Positions 1-8,350 of a stretch of 64,000 bases of DNA are shown here, piece by piece (the first letter of the stretch is position 1; every line of letters begins with the position of its first letter). Below the pieces are notes generated by a model that was not told where the DNA came from, made no database searches, and was given only the letters and a program-made list of their open reading frames with translations. Source of the DNA: JAFGRR01 sp964563855 (lineage in GTDB: Bacteria > Planctomycetota > Phycisphaerae > UBA1845 > Fen-1342); the NCBI GenBank assembly GCA_964563855.1, contig CAZLYU010000003.1, positions 1 to 64,000 of the forward strand. Direction: 5' to 3'. Position numbers and translations under genes: made by a program.

Positions 1-764
1 ACCCGGCGCATCAATCACCCCAGCGAAGTGGTCAACGTCGCCGACGAAGTCGAAGTCGTCGTGCTCGATATCAACAAAGACAAGCAGGAGATCTCGCTCG
101 GCATCAAGCAGACCGAGGTCAATCCGTGGACCACGTCGCCCAGAAGTACCCGCCGGGCACCGTCGTCGAAGGCGTCGTCCGCAACCTGACGAACTACGGC
201 GCGTTCATCGAGATCGAGGAGGGCATCGACGGCTTGCTGCACGTCAGCGACATGAGCTGGACCAAGAAGGTCAGCCATCCGTCCGAACTGATCAAGAAAG
301 GCGACCAACTCCGGTGCGTCGTGCTCTCGGTCGATCAGGAGAAGATGCGCGTCGCGCTCGGCCTCAAGCAGATGGTCGAGGATCCGTGGGTCCGCGCCGT
401 CCCCGATCGCTATCAGCCCGGCATGGTCGTTCGCGGCAAGGTCACCAAGATCACCAACTTCGGCGTGTTCGTCGAACTCGAGCCCGATCTCGAAGGCCTG
501 CTGCACGTGTCCGAACTGGCTGAGCACAAGGTCGAAAATCCGCAGGACGAGGTCAAGATCGGCGACGAACTCGATGTGAAGATCCTTCGCGTCGACACCG
601 TCGAACGCAAGATCGGCCTCTCCAAGAAGCGGGCCGACTGGGCCGGCGACGTCACCGATGTCGACACGTCGACCGCGGCCGGCGACCGCCCACGCCGCGA
701 ACGCCGCGGCGGCCTCGGCGAAGGCGGCGGCGGATTCGGCGACATCCAACTGCCGCAGGGCTAG
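1..764 (+). CDS. rpsA: 30S ribosomal protein S1, 3' part, apparent frameshift
   Basis: S1 helps the 30S subunit bind and unfold mRNA. The gene enters the window already open, so the 5' part is missing. Bases 1-129 read in frame 1 as the end of an S1 OB-fold repeat (...SLGIKQTEVNPW). The homologous continuation (DHVAQKYPPGTVVEGVVRNL) is in frame 3 from about base 129. One G seems to be missing: TGG-GAC is expected and TGGAC is present. Read without repair, frame 1 stops at 187-189. Two further complete S1 repeats follow at about 150-390 and 400-640, each with the G-hy-FVE/FIE and EGLLHVSE / DGLLHVSD signatures. A basic, glycine-rich tail ends in TAG at 762-764. Because S1 is normally essential, a sequencing or assembly indel is likelier than true decay. 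Identity is certain; intactness is not. Confidence 0.9.
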   Translation, partial: PAHQSPQRSGQRRRRSRSRRARYQQRQAGDLARHQADRGQSVDHVAQKYPPGTVVEGVVRNLTNYGAFIEIEEGIDGLLHVSDMSWTKKVSHPSELIKKGDQLRCVVLSVDQEKMRVALGLKQMVEDPWVRAVPDRYQPGMVVRGKVTKITNFGVFVELEPDLEGLLHVSELAEHKVENPQDEVKIGDELDVKILRVDTVERKIGLSKKRADWAGDVTDVDTSTAAGDRPRRERRGGLGEGGGGFGDIQLPQG

Positions 765-805
765 TCGCGGTCCGCAGCGTCTGATCATGCCGTCACGGAT
801 GCGCC

Positions 806-1915
806 ATGCCTGAGTCCGTCGCTACGAACTCACCCGGCGCATCGCGGGAGTGGCTCGATCGCATCGCGGCGGTAAACCGCCGCATGCTTGCAACGCCCGA
901 ACTCAGCGGCATCTTCGGGAAACGCGGCGCTTACAGACTCCGCGTCAAAAACACGCTCAAGCGTGCGCTCAAGCGCCCCCTTCAGGAATACTGGGTGACC
1001 GCTGTAAACGCCCTCGGCGCGCTGCGCATCGACGAGCGCGGCGGGACAAAAGCGGAACGCAGCGCCATCACGGCGTTCGTCGAGCGGCAGGTCGACCAAG
1101 AGGGGGCCTGGCGTCGTCCACTGATGAACCTCGACGATACGATGAAGGGCTATCCGGTCTTGTGGGCGGCCGACGCGCTCGAGGACCCGCGCCTGCATCG
1201 CGCCGCCGACGCGCTGGCGCGCTATCTGCTCGATGAGCACCCGCGCGCCGCCGATGGGTGCCTGCTTTACAACCGCGGGGTGGCGCCGCTGCTCGTCGAC
1301 TCGCTGGGCATGATCTGCCCATTTTTGGCCCGGTACGGCCGGCTGCGTGCGAGCACCGCGGCTCGTGATCTCGCCGTGCATCAGATTCGCCGGTTCATCG
1401 AGGTCAATCTCGATCCAGACACATCGCTGCCGTACCACGGCTACTACGCCAAAGGCCCGCATCGGCTCGGCATGCACGGCTGGGGCCGCGGCTGCGGCTG
1501 GTTCTTGCTCGGGCTGGCCGACACGCTCGACGAACTCGGCGGCGCCGACCGCGAATTCGTCGCCAGCGTCTGCCAGCGCGTGCTGCAAGCCCTCGCCGCG
1601 TTCCAGAAATCGTCGGGCCACTGGGGCTGGGCCGTCGTGCTCGATAATGCACACGACGATAGTTCGGCCACCGCCTTCATCACCTACAGCGCGCTGCGCT
1701 TTCAGCGCGTTTTCGGCGGCGACGTATTCGACGGCATGATCACCAATGGCCTGCGCGCCCTCCAAGCCGCCACCCGCCCTGATGGAGTGGTCGATGGCTC
1801 CATGTCTGACTGCCTGGGCCTGGGCCTCTATCCCACACACTTCGGTCCGCAGCCCTGGCTCCAAGGCATGACGACGGCGGCCGCTGCCGAGCATTTCGCC
1901 CGGGGCCGCACATGA
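806..1915 (+). CDS. GH88/GH105-like (alpha/alpha)6-barrel protein, putative unsaturated-uronyl hydrolase
   Basis: This 369-residue protein resembles the GH105/GH88 unsaturated glucuronyl/rhamnogalacturonyl hydrolases. Those enzymes remove the 4,5-unsaturated uronic acid that polysaccharide lyases leave behind. The family-like signatures are VDSLGMICPFLARYG (about residues 164-178), whose Asp165 aligns with the usual catalytic Asp, and GWGRGCGWFLLGLAD (about 225-239), matching the family's WARGNGW block. Leu/Ala-rich helices between them fit an alpha/alpha toroid. There is no signal peptide or membrane segment, so it is predicted cytosolic, which is odd for an enzyme usually tied to polysaccharide breakdown. 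It opens the exopolysaccharide run and its TGA overlaps the flippase ATG (ATGA). It may act on a lipid-linked or imported oligosaccharide, or may only share the fold. Confidence 0.6.
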   Translation: MPESVATNSPGASREWLDRIAAVNRRMLATPELSGIFGKRGAYRLRVKNTLKRALKRPLQEYWVTAVNALGALRIDERGGTKAERSAITAFVERQVDQEGAWRRPLMNLDDTMKGYPVLWAADALEDPRLHRAADALARYLLDEHPRAADGCLLYNRGVAPLLVDSLGMICPFLARYGRLRASTAARDLAVHQIRRFIEVNLDPDTSLPYHGYYAKGPHRLGMHGWGRGCGWFLLGLADTLDELGGADREFVASVCQRVLQALAAFQKSSGHWGWAVVLDNAHDDSSATAFITYSALRFQRVFGGDVFDGMITNGLRALQAATRPDGVVDGSMSDCLGLGLYPTHFGPQPWLQGMTTAAAAEHFARGRT

Positions 1916-3501
1916 CGCTTGTCGGCCGCATCTTCGCCAACACGGCGACGAAGTGGGCCGCGTTCGGGGTACGCGCTGTCATCGGCGTGCTGCTCGTCCC
2001 CTTCCTCATCAGCGAAGTGGGCCGCGATGGCTACGGACTCCTCAGCGTCATCGCCACCACGGTCACCTTCGCACTGCTCGCCGACCTCGGACTCAGCACA
2101 GCGCTGTCGCGTCATCTGGCGGACAAGGCGGCACGTAACGACGAGACGGGCTTCAACAGTTACTTCACGAGCGCGCTGCTCGTTTACGCCGGGCTCGGCG
2201 TTGCCGCGGGCGGGCTGATCTTCATCCTCGCCGACCCACTCGCCAGCCTCTTTGGCATTCCGGACAAGTTCGCGCAGGAAGCCGGCGTGCTGCTGCGCGT
2301 CCATGTGCCGCTGATGTTGCTCATGACGTTTGTCAGCGCCGCGCTTGGCGCCGTCGCGCAAGCCCTCCATCGCTTCGACATCATCAACATGCGCAACGCC
2401 GCGGTCGGCGTCGTGCAGGGCGTCGCGCTGTTCGCGGTGCTCGGGCTCACGTCCGCCGCCATCTACGGATGGATGGTCGTGCTGCTCGCGACCGAGTTGA
2501 TCCGCTTGTTCGTTACGCTGGGCGCCGCGCGACGACTGCGGCCGACCCTGCGCGTCGGGCCGGCGCTCGTGAAACGCGTCGCGGTGAGCGATCTCTTCTC
2601 TTTCGGCTGGATCATCTCGGCGACGCAGATTGCCTCGATGATCGGCACACAGGTGCACCCGCTGCTCATCAGCCGCTATCTGGGTCTGGGAGCAGTCGCT
2701 CTGTACAGCCCGGCGGTCAGCCTAACGGTCGCGGTCAGGCCGCTCATCGACGCGCTCGCCACGCAACTGCACTCGGTCGCGACCGAACTCCACGCGACCA
2801 ACGATCAGGAGCGCCTCCGCCAGCTTCTCTTTCGCGGCACGAAGTACACCATGCTCATGGCGGCGCCGGTCGCCACGGTTCTCGTGGTCCTCGCCGAACC
2901 CATTGCGCGCGTCTGGCTGTCCGCGCAACTCGGCCCCGAACACGCCACCACCGCCCAGCTCATTCGCATCTGGGCGCTCATCGACCTGCTCACCTACGCC
3001 GCCGGCTCGCAATGGGCCGTTGCAATGGCGATGCGCAAGATGACGTTCTACTTCTGGGTCGTCGTGCCGCCGAATCTGGCTGCGGTCGGCGTCGCCGCGC
3101 TCCTGCTGCAGTTCACAACGTTTGGGTTATACGGCGCCGTGTTTCCGCTGCTGATCGTCAAAGTGCTGCAGCGGCCAATCTGCACGTGGTACGCCGCAAA
3201 GTTGGTTGGCGTGAGCACGGGCGCCTACGTGCACGCCGCCTACGCCCGGCCGCTGATCGCAATGGGGATTCTCGTACTGCCGACGACCGCTTGGGCCGTC
3301 TGGGGCCCCGAGCTGAATCTCGTCGGCTTGCTGCTCACCGCTGCTGCAGTAATACTCCTCTGGGCGCCGTTGTGCTGGTGGGTCGGCATGCAGGCGGCTG
3401 ACCGCGCCAGTGTCGGCAAGCTCGGCCGCAGTGTCCAAGCCCGAGTGCCGTTCGCGCGCCTGCGGCCGCCGTCGTGGATGCGGTCTCGAGGAGGAGTGTA
3501 A
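1912..3501 (+). CDS. Wzx-like polysaccharide flippase (PST/MATE-like family)
   Basis: This 529-residue polytopic membrane protein has about 12-14 hydrophobic helices. It begins with a helix typical of Wzx/PST flippases, containing the LISEVGRDGYGLLSVI and LLADLGLSTALSRHLAD blocks at about residues 34-75. The family moves undecaprenyl-linked oligosaccharide repeats across the inner membrane. The start ATG overlaps the upstream TGA by four bases, and the stop overlaps the next start (TAATG at 3499-3503), so it is translationally coupled on both sides. The neighbours are a pyruvyl transferase, four GT4 glycosyltransferases and a Wzy-like protein. They support a Wzx/Wzy-dependent or ligase-terminated pathway. 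The C-terminal 35 residues are basic and cytosolic. The substrate cannot be read from sequence. Confidence 0.85.
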   Translation: MTLVGRIFANTATKWAAFGVRAVIGVLLVPFLISEVGRDGYGLLSVIATTVTFALLADLGLSTALSRHLADKAARNDETGFNSYFTSALLVYAGLGVAAGGLIFILADPLASLFGIPDKFAQEAGVLLRVHVPLMLLMTFVSAALGAVAQALHRFDIINMRNAAVGVVQGVALFAVLGLTSAAIYGWMVVLLATELIRLFVTLGAARRLRPTLRVGPALVKRVAVSDLFSFGWIISATQIASMIGTQVHPLLISRYLGLGAVALYSPAVSLTVAVRPLIDALATQLHSVATELHATNDQERLRQLLFRGTKYTMLMAAPVATVLVVLAEPIARVWLSAQLGPEHATTAQLIRIWALIDLLTYAAGSQWAVAMAMRKMTFYFWVVVPPNLAAVGVAALLLQFTTFGLYGAVFPLLIVKVLQRPICTWYAAKLVGVSTGAYVHAAYARPLIAMGILVLPTTAWAVWGPELNLVGLLLTAAAVILLWAPLCWWVGMQAADRASVGKLGRSVQARVPFARLRPPSWMRSRGGV

Positions 3502-4700
3502 TGCCCGGCCAGCACGACACATTCATTCTCGCCGGCAACGGCCCGTGCTTGAATCGCGGCTGCGAGGCGATTCTGCATGGCACGATCGAAGTGCTCGACC
3601 GGGCGTTCTCAAAACCCCGCTACATCAGCGCCCCGCTCATCATCGGCAGCGAGACTGACCCGCAATACTTCTCCCACGAACGCGTCGCGATTCGGCCAGA
3701 CATCGTTCGCTCGCGCTTCTCATCCGCCTGGCTCGCGCGCCAATGGCGCGTCCGCGTGCTACGCACCCGTGGATTCGCTTTCGAACCATACCTCAAACGC
3801 GCTCGCGCAGTGCTCGCGATCGGCGGCGACAACTTCAGCCTCGACTACAACCTCCCCACCCGACAGTTCGCCGTCGGCGATACGGCCCGCGAAGCCGGCA
3901 AGCCCTTCGTGCTCTGGGGGGCGTCGGTTGGCCCCTTCGATCGCAACCCCGAGTTCGAAAAGCACGCCATCGAACAGCTCAAACGCGCCGCGCTGATCTG
4001 CATCCGCGAGCCCGAAACGCAAGACTATCTCGCCTCGCGCGGCGTCGCCGACAATGTGCGCAAGGTCGCCGATCCCGCCTTCGTTATGGCGCCGCGCGAG
4101 CCCGACGATGTTCCCAGCCAACTCGCCGCCTTGCTCCGCGATGGCCCCGTCGGCGTCAATCTCTCCACACTCGCCGGCGGCTTCAGCGGACGAACAGCCG
4201 AGTGGCTCGACGTCGCGACGGCGTGCGTTCGCGCACTACGCAAGGCGCTCGATCGGCCCATCGTCCTCGTGCCTCACGTGATCGTCCCCGAGGCCGACGA
4301 CCATGCGTTCCTCAGCAAGATCGGCGGCGATGACATCCCGGTGTTGCCGCGCAACTGGGGAGCACGCGAACTCAAGTGGGCGATCGCCCAGTGCTCGGTG
4401 TTCGCCGGAGCGCGAATGCACGCCACCATCGCAGCGTTCTCGCAAGGCGTGCCGGTCTTGTCGCTCGGCTACAGCGCGAAAGCGCGCGGGCTCAATCGCG
4501 ATCTCTTCAACCACCTCGACTGGTTGCTGCCCGTCGATCAACTCACCCCCGACACGCTGGTCGACCGCATGCGCACCCTGCTGAAACAAGAGACCGCGGT
4601 GCGCGAACAGCTCGCCACACGACTACCGGCGTATCGCGAAGAAGCCTATGGCGCGGGCCCCCTGCTACGCGAACTTCTGCAACTGCCCGCAGCGTCCTGA
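3501..4700 (+). CDS. Polysaccharide pyruvyl transferase family protein
   Basis: This is a PF04230-type (CsaB/WcaK/PssM) enzyme of 399 residues. The family uses phosphoenolpyruvate to add pyruvate ketals to sugars of exopolysaccharides or cell-wall polymers. The visible blocks are the N-terminal GNGPCLNRGCEAILHGT, AIGGDNFSLDY, LWGASVGPF, CIREPETQDYLASRG, and the C-terminal GARMHATIAAFSQGVPVLSL with the family His. I chose ATG 3501 because it overlaps the flippase stop and has GAGGAG about 7 bases upstream; an in-frame start at 3474 would lie inside the upstream gene. The stop overlaps the next start (TGATG). It predicts a pyruvylated, and therefore acidic, product for this locus. Some family members instead transfer other groups, so the exact donor is inferred. 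Confidence 0.85.
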   Translation: MPGQHDTFILAGNGPCLNRGCEAILHGTIEVLDRAFSKPRYISAPLIIGSETDPQYFSHERVAIRPDIVRSRFSSAWLARQWRVRVLRTRGFAFEPYLKRARAVLAIGGDNFSLDYNLPTRQFAVGDTAREAGKPFVLWGASVGPFDRNPEFEKHAIEQLKRAALICIREPETQDYLASRGVADNVRKVADPAFVMAPREPDDVPSQLAALLRDGPVGVNLSTLAGGFSGRTAEWLDVATACVRALRKALDRPIVLVPHVIVPEADDHAFLSKIGGDDIPVLPRNWGARELKWAIAQCSVFAGARMHATIAAFSQGVPVLSLGYSAKARGLNRDLFNHLDWLLPVDQLTPDTLVDRMRTLLKQETAVREQLATRLPAYREEAYGAGPLLRELLQLPAAS

Positions 4701-5896
4701 TGTCCAGCCGCCCGCGCATTCTCTACGTCAACCACCTCCCCGCGTTCCCCACGACCTACGGCGGGCAGATTCGCGTGGCGCACATCGCCAAGGCGTTGCA
4801 GGCCGTCGGCGACGTCTCGCACCTCTGCTTGCCAGAGGAGATCAGCCAAGAGCAGCAGGCCGCCTTGAAGCACGCCTTTGACCGCGCCGAAATCTGGCCG
4901 CAGGCCGGCCCGCCCAACGCGACCGGCTTCATCGGGCTCCAACGCCGCCGTCTCCACGTGCTCACCGAAGCGCTGCTCGCGCCCGCCGCACCGCGCGCCG
5001 ATCGACAGCGTTTCGCATCGCTCCGCCGCGAGTTCGACCTCGTCTGGTTCGAGCAGATCATGGCGGCCGAACGCCTGCGCCTGACGGATCGCGCCGGGTG
5101 CTTCCTCGATCTCGACGATCTGCATTATCAGAAGTTCGAGCAGATGACGCAGCTCGAAACCACGTTCGTCCGCCGCATGCGGGCCGCCGTGCAAGCGTGG
5201 GGTTGGCGCCGTCGCGAGCTCGCGCTCCTGCCCGGGTTCGACGGCGTCGGGGTGTGCAGCGAAGAAGATCGCTCCAAGCTCGGCGGCGGCGACCACATCC
5301 ACGTCATTCCCAACGGCTTCGCCGCACCGTCTGAACGACCCGCGTGGACGCCGCGAACCCAGACCCGACTCGGCTTCATCGGCAACATCGGCTATCTGCC
5401 CAATCGCGACGGCCTGGCCTGGTTCGCACGCGAAGTCTGGCCGCTGGTGCGCGAAGCTGCGCCAAGCGCGGTCTTACGCGTCGTCGGGAAACGACCGCCA
5501 AACGCGGCCTTCCTCGACACGTCCGGCTTCGAGTGTCTTGGCTTTGTCGATGACGCGTTCGCCGAAATGCAAAGTTGGTGCGCGTCGATCGTGCCGCTGC
5601 GCATCGGCGGCGGCACGCGCATCAAGATTTTGGAAGCGTTTAGCCGTCGCGTTCCCGTCGTCAGCACCACCCTCGGCGCCTACGGGCTCGACGCGCAGCA
5701 CGACCGCGAGCTGCTGCTCGGCGACGACCCGGCGTCGATGGCGGCCGCCTGCGTCAGCCTGCTGCAAAATCCCGAGCGCGGCGAAGCGCTGACGGCCGCG
5801 GGTTGGGAGCTGTTCGAATCACGCTTCACCTGGGAGCGCATCAACGCGCGCGTCGCCGCCGCCGTCCACGCCACGCTGCAGCGCCGCGCCAAATAG
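4700..5896 (+). CDS. Glycosyltransferase, GT4-like (GT-B fold)
   Basis: The protein is 398 residues from ATG 4700, coupled to the preceding stop (TGATG). The N-terminal Rossmann domain begins RILYVNHLPAFPTTYGGQIR, as in GT-B enzymes that recognise an acceptor near a Gly-Gly loop. The C-terminal donor domain carries GFIGNIGYLPNRDGLAWF, IVPLRIGGGTRIKILEAFSR and VVSTTLGAYGL. The IGGGTRIKILEA block is typical of the GT4 (formerly GT1) nucleotide-sugar site, with the EX7E-like region starting at that Glu. No membrane helix is seen, so it probably works on the inner face of the inner membrane, adding one sugar to the lipid-linked repeat. The sugar specificity is unknown. A 73-bp gap separates it from wecB. 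Confidence 0.85.
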   Translation: MSSRPRILYVNHLPAFPTTYGGQIRVAHIAKALQAVGDVSHLCLPEEISQEQQAALKHAFDRAEIWPQAGPPNATGFIGLQRRRLHVLTEALLAPAAPRADRQRFASLRREFDLVWFEQIMAAERLRLTDRAGCFLDLDDLHYQKFEQMTQLETTFVRRMRAAVQAWGWRRRELALLPGFDGVGVCSEEDRSKLGGGDHIHVIPNGFAAPSERPAWTPRTQTRLGFIGNIGYLPNRDGLAWFAREVWPLVREAAPSAVLRVVGKRPPNAAFLDTSGFECLGFVDDAFAEMQSWCASIVPLRIGGGTRIKILEAFSRRVPVVSTTLGAYGLDAQHDRELLLGDDPASMAAACVSLLQNPERGEALTAAGWELFESRFTWERINARVAAAVHATLQRRAK

Positions 5897-5969
5897 CCGC
5901 CTCCCCAGCGCCCCGCGCGGCAGGTATCCTGCGCAGCGGCAATCGCTGACGACCCGAGGAGCTTCCGCC

Positions 5970-7094
5970 ATGCGTCAGAAAGTGATGTTCGTCTTCGGCA
6001 CCCGGCCGGAAGCCATCAAGCTCTGCCCTGTGATTCTGCACATGCGAACCCGTCCCGAGTTCGACGTCGTCGTGTGCGCCACCGGGCAGCATCGCCAGAT
6101 GCTCGACCAGGTGCTCGCGCTGTTCGAGATCACCCCCGATGTCGACCTCAACCTCATGAAGCCCGGCCAAGACTTATTCGACGTCACGGCCGGCGTGGTC
6201 ACCGCGATCAAGCCCGTGTTGCGTGAGCACCAGCCCGACTGGGTGCTCGTGCAAGGCGACACGACGACCGTTTGGACCGGAGCATTGGCTGCGTTTTACG
6301 AAGGCGTCCGCGTCGGGCATGTCGAGGCGGGGCTCCGCACGTTCGACAAACGCCAGCCGTTTCCGGAGGAAATCAATCGGCGGCTTTGCACGCAACTGAC
6401 CGATCTGCACTTCCCGCCCACCGCCGGCGCCCGCGACAATCTGCTCGCCGAGCGCATCGCCGCGGACGATATCGTGGTCACCGGCAACACGGTGATCGAC
6501 GCGCTGCTATGGATGACGGAACGTAATCGCTCACAGCCCGACCAGGCCGTGCAGGCGATCGAACGCTGGGCGACGGACACGCTCGCCGACGCGCCGGTCG
6601 TGCTCGTCACCGGCCACCGCCGCGAGAGCTTCGGAAGCGGGTTCGAGAATATTTGCAACGCAATCGCACAGCTCGCCGACGAGCACCCTCAGACGCATTG
6701 GGTCTACCCCGTGCATCTCAACCCCAACGTGCAGGAGCCGGTGAAGCGAATCCTGCGCGATCGCGCAAATATTCACCTGCTCGAACCACAGCCCTACGCG
6801 CCGTTTTGCTGGCTCATGCAGCGCAGCACCATGATCCTGACCGACTCCGGCGGCGTACAGGAAGAGGCGCCCAGTCTCGGCAAACCAGTGCTCGTGATGC
6901 GCAACACAACCGAACGCCCCGAAGGCGTCGCCGCGGGATGCGTCGAGTTGGTCGGCAACGAACAAGCCCGCATCGTCGAGCGCGTCCGCGACACGCTCGC
7001 CCAGTCGCGCGGAAACCCTCCCGCCAATCCCTACGGCGACGGCCAAGCCAGCCAACGCATCGCCGACGCCCTCTTGTCGCGCAACGCGTCGTAG
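5970..7094 (+). CDS. wecB: UDP-N-acetylglucosamine 2-epimerase (non-hydrolysing)
   Basis: This enzyme interconverts UDP-GlcNAc and UDP-ManNAc, supplying ManNAc-type sugars for surface polysaccharides. The 374-residue length is normal for the family. The diagnostic blocks are FGTRPEAIKLCPVI at residues 9-22, GDTTT at 96-100 (catalytic Asp97), HVEAGLRTFDKRQPFPEE from 117 (Glu119), VTGHRRES near 215, and SGGVQEEAPSLGKPVLVMR with TERPEG in the C-terminal UDP-binding half. A GAGGAG-type ribosome binding site sits about 9 bases upstream of the ATG. A TATCCT element at 5925-5930 could be a -10 box, so the gene may have its own promoter inside the cluster. No wecC-like dehydrogenase is present in the window, so ManNAc itself may be the incorporated sugar, or the dehydrogenase lies elsewhere. 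Confidence 0.95.
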   Translation: MRQKVMFVFGTRPEAIKLCPVILHMRTRPEFDVVVCATGQHRQMLDQVLALFEITPDVDLNLMKPGQDLFDVTAGVVTAIKPVLREHQPDWVLVQGDTTTVWTGALAAFYEGVRVGHVEAGLRTFDKRQPFPEEINRRLCTQLTDLHFPPTAGARDNLLAERIAADDIVVTGNTVIDALLWMTERNRSQPDQAVQAIERWATDTLADAPVVLVTGHRRESFGSGFENICNAIAQLADEHPQTHWVYPVHLNPNVQEPVKRILRDRANIHLLEPQPYAPFCWLMQRSTMILTDSGGVQEEAPSLGKPVLVMRNTTERPEGVAAGCVELVGNEQARIVERVRDTLAQSRGNPPANPYGDGQASQRIADALLSRNAS

Positions 7095-7144
7095 CCGATA
7101 AGCACAAGACCGACGCCCGACCAACTTCGCCCGACCGGAACCCC

Positions 7145-8350
7145 ATGCGGATCGCCTTTCTCTCAACCGATTTCAAGCCCAACGACGGCGGCGTCGCCGA
7201 ACTGTCGTGGCGCGTCTGCGAAGAACTCTCGGGCCACGGCTGTCATGTCACCGTCTTCACCAATCGCCATCCCCAGGAGCCAGACCAAACGCAGCTCGAC
7301 GCCGTGCATGTGCAGCGCGTGTTCGATCCTCCCGCCGGCGGACAGCCGCTCTGGCGTCGGCTTCTCGCCCGCCCGGCCTGGGTGCGACGCACGCGGGCGG
7401 CGCTCGATGCGGCCGTGCGCGCCCACCAGCCCGATGCGGTGCTCGCCGGCAACTACACACTGTTGTGGGATCAATTGCTGACGCGCGGTCACTGGCCGTT
7501 TTTCATCTACCTGCACGGCGAAGACGTCACCGGCGCCACCCGCGCCCGCAACCCGATGCGCACCTGGGAGGCGCGCCGCGTGCTCCGCGCCGCCGACCAC
7601 AGCTTCTGGAACAGCCGCTGGAGCTTGTCCGAAGCCGAGCGGTTGTGCGGCGGACCGCTGCCGCACGCCAGCGTCACCAACTGCGGCTTCCCGCCGGAAC
7701 GCATCGTCAAGCAGCCCGACCGCGCCGGAGCGCGACAGCGGCTGGGCTGGGGCGACGAGCCGGTGCTGCTCACGGTCGCGCGGCTCATCGATCGCAAAGG
7801 CGTCGACATGGTGCTGGCGGCCCTGCCCACCATTCGGGCGCAGTTTCCCAACTGCCGGCACGCGATCATCGGCCAAGGCCCCGACCGCCCCCGCCTCGAG
7901 CAGTTGGTGCGCGATCGCGATCTCATCGACGCCGTCATGTTCCTCGGCTTCGTCGACGATCAGACCAAGTGGGACGCCTACGCGGCGTCGGACCTCTACG
8001 TGATGACCCCGCGCAAGGGCCGCTACGGCGAGGTCGAGGGCTTTGGCATCGTCTATCTCGAAGCCAACGCGCACGGGCTGGCGGTGGTCGGCGGGACCGA
8101 AGGCGGCGTGTCAGACGCAGTCGCCGACGGCGAAACCGGTCTGCTGGTGAATCCGCACCAGCCCGACGCCATCGCCGCCGCCGTGATCGAGCTGCTCAGC
8201 GACGCCGAGCGCCGCGCTGCGATGGCGCAGCGCGGACAGGCGCGCATCCGCGAGCGGTTCAACTGGCGCAGCATCACGGCGCGAATGCTGGCGGACATGC
8301 GCGGCGTCGTCGAACGTACTGGTCGTGCGGCAACGGAGAGCCGAGTGTGA
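7145..8350 (+). CDS. Glycosyltransferase, GT4-like
   Basis: The protein is 401 residues from ATG 7145; longer upstream reading lies inside wecB and lacks family similarity. The N-terminus (RIAFLSTDFKPNDGGVAELS) has the acceptor-side Gly-Gly loop of GT4 enzymes. The donor domain shows LLTVARLIDRKGVDMVLAAL, a phosphate-binding Arg/Lys block (ARLIDRKG), and GRYGEVEGFGIVYLEANAHG with the EX7E motif. VGGTEGGVSDAVADGETGLL is also typical. It is probably a cytosolic or membrane-associated transferase in repeat-unit assembly. The stop overlaps the next GTG start by four bases (GTGA), so the two GT4s are translationally coupled. Donor and acceptor are unknown. Confidence 0.87.
   Translation: MRIAFLSTDFKPNDGGVAELSWRVCEELSGHGCHVTVFTNRHPQEPDQTQLDAVHVQRVFDPPAGGQPLWRRLLARPAWVRRTRAALDAAVRAHQPDAVLAGNYTLLWDQLLTRGHWPFFIYLHGEDVTGATRARNPMRTWEARRVLRAADHSFWNSRWSLSEAERLCGGPLPHASVTNCGFPPERIVKQPDRAGARQRLGWGDEPVLLTVARLIDRKGVDMVLAALPTIRAQFPNCRHAIIGQGPDRPRLEQLVRDRDLIDAVMFLGFVDDQTKWDAYAASDLYVMTPRKGRYGEVEGFGIVYLEANAHGLAVVGGTEGGVSDAVADGETGLLVNPHQPDAIAAAVIELLSDAERRAAMAQRGQARIRERFNWRSITARMLADMRGVVERTGRAATESRV

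Noticed and set aside
15..788. 257-codon minus-strand frame opposite rpsA
   Set aside because: The plus strand encodes two unmistakable S1 repeats; the antisense product has no recognisable domain.
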